Assembly: GCF_035013185.1 (NCBI RefSeq) | Contig: NZ_JAYGJO010000012.1 | Coordinates: forward strand, 86,854-150,853 | Origin: Acerihabitans sp035013185 | GTDB lineage: Bacteria; Pseudomonadota; Gammaproteobacteria; Enterobacterales; Enterobacteriaceae | Direction of reading: 5' to 3' | DNA length: 64,000 nt | In this document: positions 62,261-64,000 of the stretch, one piece after another | Layout of the letters: each line of letters starts with the position of its first letter | Position numbering within the stretch: the stretch's first letter is position 1 | Translations under genes and position numbers: made by a program | The notes under the pieces: model-generated | Seen by the model: only the letters and a program-made list of their open reading frames with translations | What the model was told of the DNA's origin: nothing | The model's database searches: none

Positions 62261-62299
62261 CCGGCTGGCGTGATGCGCTGGGCGGTGGCCGGTTTAGCG
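62261..62299 (+). repeat. 39-bp direct repeat downstream of pssA, copy 2
   Basis: Begins CCGGCTGGCGTGATGC and ends TGGCCGGTTTAGCG. It stops 10 bp before the end of the convergent HPD-motif gene. Confidence 0.8.
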
Positions 62300-62308
62300 T
62301 GTGGTTGT

Positions 62309-63433
62309 TTAGTAATAATCCATCATTTGTCTTTCAAAGTCGAACTCAGCCCGCCGGGGTGCCAGGTACCTTTTGAGCATCGCTATCGACCGTAATTCGC
62401 TGCACTGCTGAGTTTGCGCCTTAATCATTTGCTGCAGTTGTGCGCTGTGTTTTTTGAACTTGTTATCGATAGATCTTGCGGTTTTACCCCCGAATTTTTC
62501 CAGAATCATGCCTGGTAACGAGTAAGGATCTGTTATTCCGGCCAATTCGGCGGTCAGCGCATCGATGCGGTTTTGTAATTGGGCGTTAATCGCCGGCATA
62601 TCGGTCTGACTGAAATGAAAGGTGGGATCCACGTATTGGTGGTACATGCCGAGTATGGTCCAAACATCGTGGTTTTTTTTGGCTTTCGACAACTGTACCA
62701 TTAGCAGATGTTTTTCTTCTTTTTTCGCCGGCTCAGGCTCACGATCGGGATGCAGGATGTTGGCTAGTTTTTTGTACAGCTTATTCATTTCCTTCGATTT
62801 TAACAAACAATCCAGTGTTTGCTGTGCCTCGTCCAGCCGCTCCTGAGTGTCGTGTGTACTCGCGCTGTTGGCATTATCATGTCCATTGTCATCCTGAGGC
62901 TCGCGGAGCAGGCGATTTAGGGTGTTGAACAGTTTTTCCGGGTCGATCATCATTTCGACTAATTCTTTATCGCTCAGATCACCGTCAGTACCATACTGAT
63001 CAATGACATGCTGGCGAAAATCGTCGACCTCGTCCTGCGCCGGCTCAATATCACGCACCTTATTTACCGCAAAAAACTGCTTACGCAGTGCATCTAGGTC
63101 AAGCTTTTCATTGAACGGGTGCTGAAACAGTTCATCAAACTCCTCTTCTATCCATGAAAATAACGCTTCGCGATCGTATTTTCCTAATGATTTTTTGGCG
63201 GTAAAAGACAGTAACCGGGTGATTTTGTCATAAACCGACTGGATATATTGATGTTCTATGGGTAGCACTTCCTGGCGGAACCGCGCCATCAATGTCTCCT
63301 GCTGCTGCTGCTGGGTGGCAATGGTGAGCTGCAATGCTTCAATAGTCGCGCAGTGCGCCTGGAATTGTTGCTGTAGATCCATGATGTTGGGTTTGGGGAT
63401 TGGTTTGGCTTTTACCAGTTTGTGTTGTGCCAC
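62309..63433 (-). CDS. Hypothetical protein with J-domain-like HPD motif
   Basis: A 374-aa soluble, charged protein starting at a GTG behind GAGGA (7-nt spacer). Residues 20-70 form a Gln-rich coiled coil. Near residue 215 MNKLYKKLANILHPDREPEP carries the HPD tripeptide of DnaJ-type J domains in a helix-loop context, followed by a Lys-rich helix and AKKNHDVWTILGMYHQY. The HPD lies inside the protein, not at the N-terminus. Similar J-like proteins of unknown role exist in enterobacteria. It could be a DnaK co-chaperone with a special client. Confidence 0.7.
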   Translation of the reverse strand: MAQHKLVKAKPIPKPNIMDLQQQFQAHCATIEALQLTIATQQQQQETLMARFRQEVLPIEHQYIQSVYDKITRLLSFTAKKSLGKYDREALFSWIEEEFDELFQHPFNEKLDLDALRKQFFAVNKVRDIEPAQDEVDDFRQHVIDQYGTDGDLSDKELVEMMIDPEKLFNTLNRLLREPQDDNGHDNANSASTHDTQERLDEAQQTLDCLLKSKEMNKLYKKLANILHPDREPEPAKKEEKHLLMVQLSKAKKNHDVWTILGMYHQYVDPTFHFSQTDMPAINAQLQNRIDALTAELAGITDPYSLPGMILEKFGGKTARSIDNKFKKHSAQLQQMIKAQTQQCSELRSIAMLKRYLAPRRAEFDFERQMMDYY

Positions 63434-63876
63434 CGCGTCATCCTCACTGAAAATAATTGCCTATTCTGTTCCTGCGTACTCTTTACGCATCATGTCGTGA
63501 CCGCTCAAGTCATGCATATGACGAATATCCATTGATCGGTTTGGTAAAAACGTTATCCATTCAGGCCTCGCCAGAGGATTTTGTCCAATCATTAGCAAGA
63601 TCCATCTGGTTATATGAAGGACGTCACAACCCACATTCGACTTGACCACAATCGCTTTCCATTGGGTAACTGTCAATATGGTTCAGGCTGAATACTTAAT
63701 TTTTTTGGTTTTGTTCTGCCCTGATTTATGTTGACTGAGCCTGCTTTTGGCTATCATGCCCGAGTTATCATTATGACCTATGAGGGATTATGGCAAAGCA
63801 ACTTGAGATACTTGATGCTGTGCTGGAATTCATGCTGAGGGGAGCATTATTGGGAGGAGACGTCTTTGCTGAAACC
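63434..63876. other. Spacer between HPD-motif gene and tRNA-Asp
   Basis: About 440 bases without a gene that I can support. A short plus-strand frame from 63790 (MAKQLEILDAVLEFMLRG) has GAGGG before its ATG, but it runs into the terminator and through the tRNA, so it is a remnant or chance frame. Confidence 0.4.
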
Positions 63877-63906
63877 AAAAAAAAACCCAAACGCAAGTTT
63901 GGGTTT
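63877..63906 (-). terminator. Terminator of tRNA-Asp
   Basis: Read on the minus strand, AAACCCAAAC and GTTTGGGTTT pair around TTGC and run into a long T tract. It lies 10 bp beyond the tRNA 3' end. Confidence 0.9.
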
Positions 63907-63916
63907 TTTAATACAG

Positions 63917-63993
63917 TGGCGGTGCGGACGGGACTCGAACCCGCGACCCCCGGCGTGACAGGCCGGTATTCTAACCGACTGAACTACCGCACC
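63917..63993 (-). tRNA. tRNA-Asp (anticodon GTC)
   Basis: A 77-nt tRNA with encoded CCA. It begins GGTGCGGTAGTTCAGTCGGT, has the anticodon loop CCTGTCACGC with GTC, the T-loop GGTTCGAGTCC and an acceptor stem GGTGCGG/CCGCACC. It differs from E. coli tRNA-Asp mainly by compensated stem changes. Confidence 0.97.
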
Positions 63994-64000
63994 ACAAATG

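Noticed and set aside
63790..64000. Plus-strand small gene running through the tRNA
   Set aside because: It has a passable ribosome binding site but reads through the terminator and the antisense of tRNA-Asp, a common false frame.

Overview
The window reads as chromosomal DNA of a member of the order Enterobacterales. The right half carries a typical enterobacterial core order (ygaC, ygaM, nrdHIEF, proVWX, ygaY, ygaZH, emrR, then yfiF, trxC, yfiP, yfiQ/pat, pssA) with proteins closely similar to remembered E. coli sequences. The left half is accessory, with transport and catabolic genes, short tandem repeats and degraded pieces. This mix would suit a Sodalis-, Brenneria- or Serratia-like lineage, but genus cannot be fixed from sequence reading alone.

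Layout. 0-7 kb: an AT-rich hypothetical gene, a trehalase with an odd N-terminus, fucO, a repeat-rich gene-poor stretch with a 14-bp minisatellite, an RpiB/LacAB-type isomerase divergent from an HTH regulator, and an orphan glucose-type PTS EIIB domain. 7.4-13 kb: a urea ABC transporter operon urtABCDE behind a textbook sigma-54 promoter, implying nitrogen control. 13.2-16.6 kb: nikR with a His-rich tail and an ECF nickel transporter (NikMN-Q-O). 16.7-26.3 kb: a yedA-like exporter, a DHA2-type MFS pump, a PAS-LuxR regulator, a GNAT, a chemoreceptor, an SMR pump, speG and a GlgX/isoamylase-type debranching enzyme.

26.5-42.5 kb is the most unusual part, apparently a complete uptake-and-catabolism island. 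It holds a shikimate-dehydrogenase-like enzyme; two small proteins that look like the separated halves of cucumopine synthase (helical bundle and cyclophilin-like DUF3830); a MetX-like alpha/beta hydrolase; a TetR regulator; a VOC protein; a 2Fe-2S/FMN reductase; a glutamine-synthetase-like ligase; an aldo-keto reductase; a Rieske oxygenase with a Glu bridging residue; a luciferase-like flavin monooxygenase; a polar-amino-acid/opine type ABC importer; an SDR; and a KSTD-like FAD dehydrogenase. Four AT-rich palindromes built on one consensus lie before the outward-facing genes of the island, at 27.56, 29.78, 38.01 and 42.48 kb. I propose that they are the operators of the TetR regulator and that they define a single regulon. 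A plausible reading is import of a nitrogenous, possibly N-alkylated or opine-like compound, ATP-dependent gamma-glutamylation or similar activation, and oxidative breakdown. The substrate is unknown.

43-64 kb: the ribonucleotide reductase operon nrdHIEF with paired NrdR boxes 31 bp apart flanking a Fur box; the osmoprotectant importer proVWX, with a lengthened ProW N-terminus; an intact ygaY; ygaZH; emrR without emrAB, which marks a rearrangement relative to E. coli; RNA modification, thioredoxin-2, protein acetyltransferase and phosphatidylserine synthase genes; a protein with an HPD motif; and a tRNA-Asp(GTC) at the edge.
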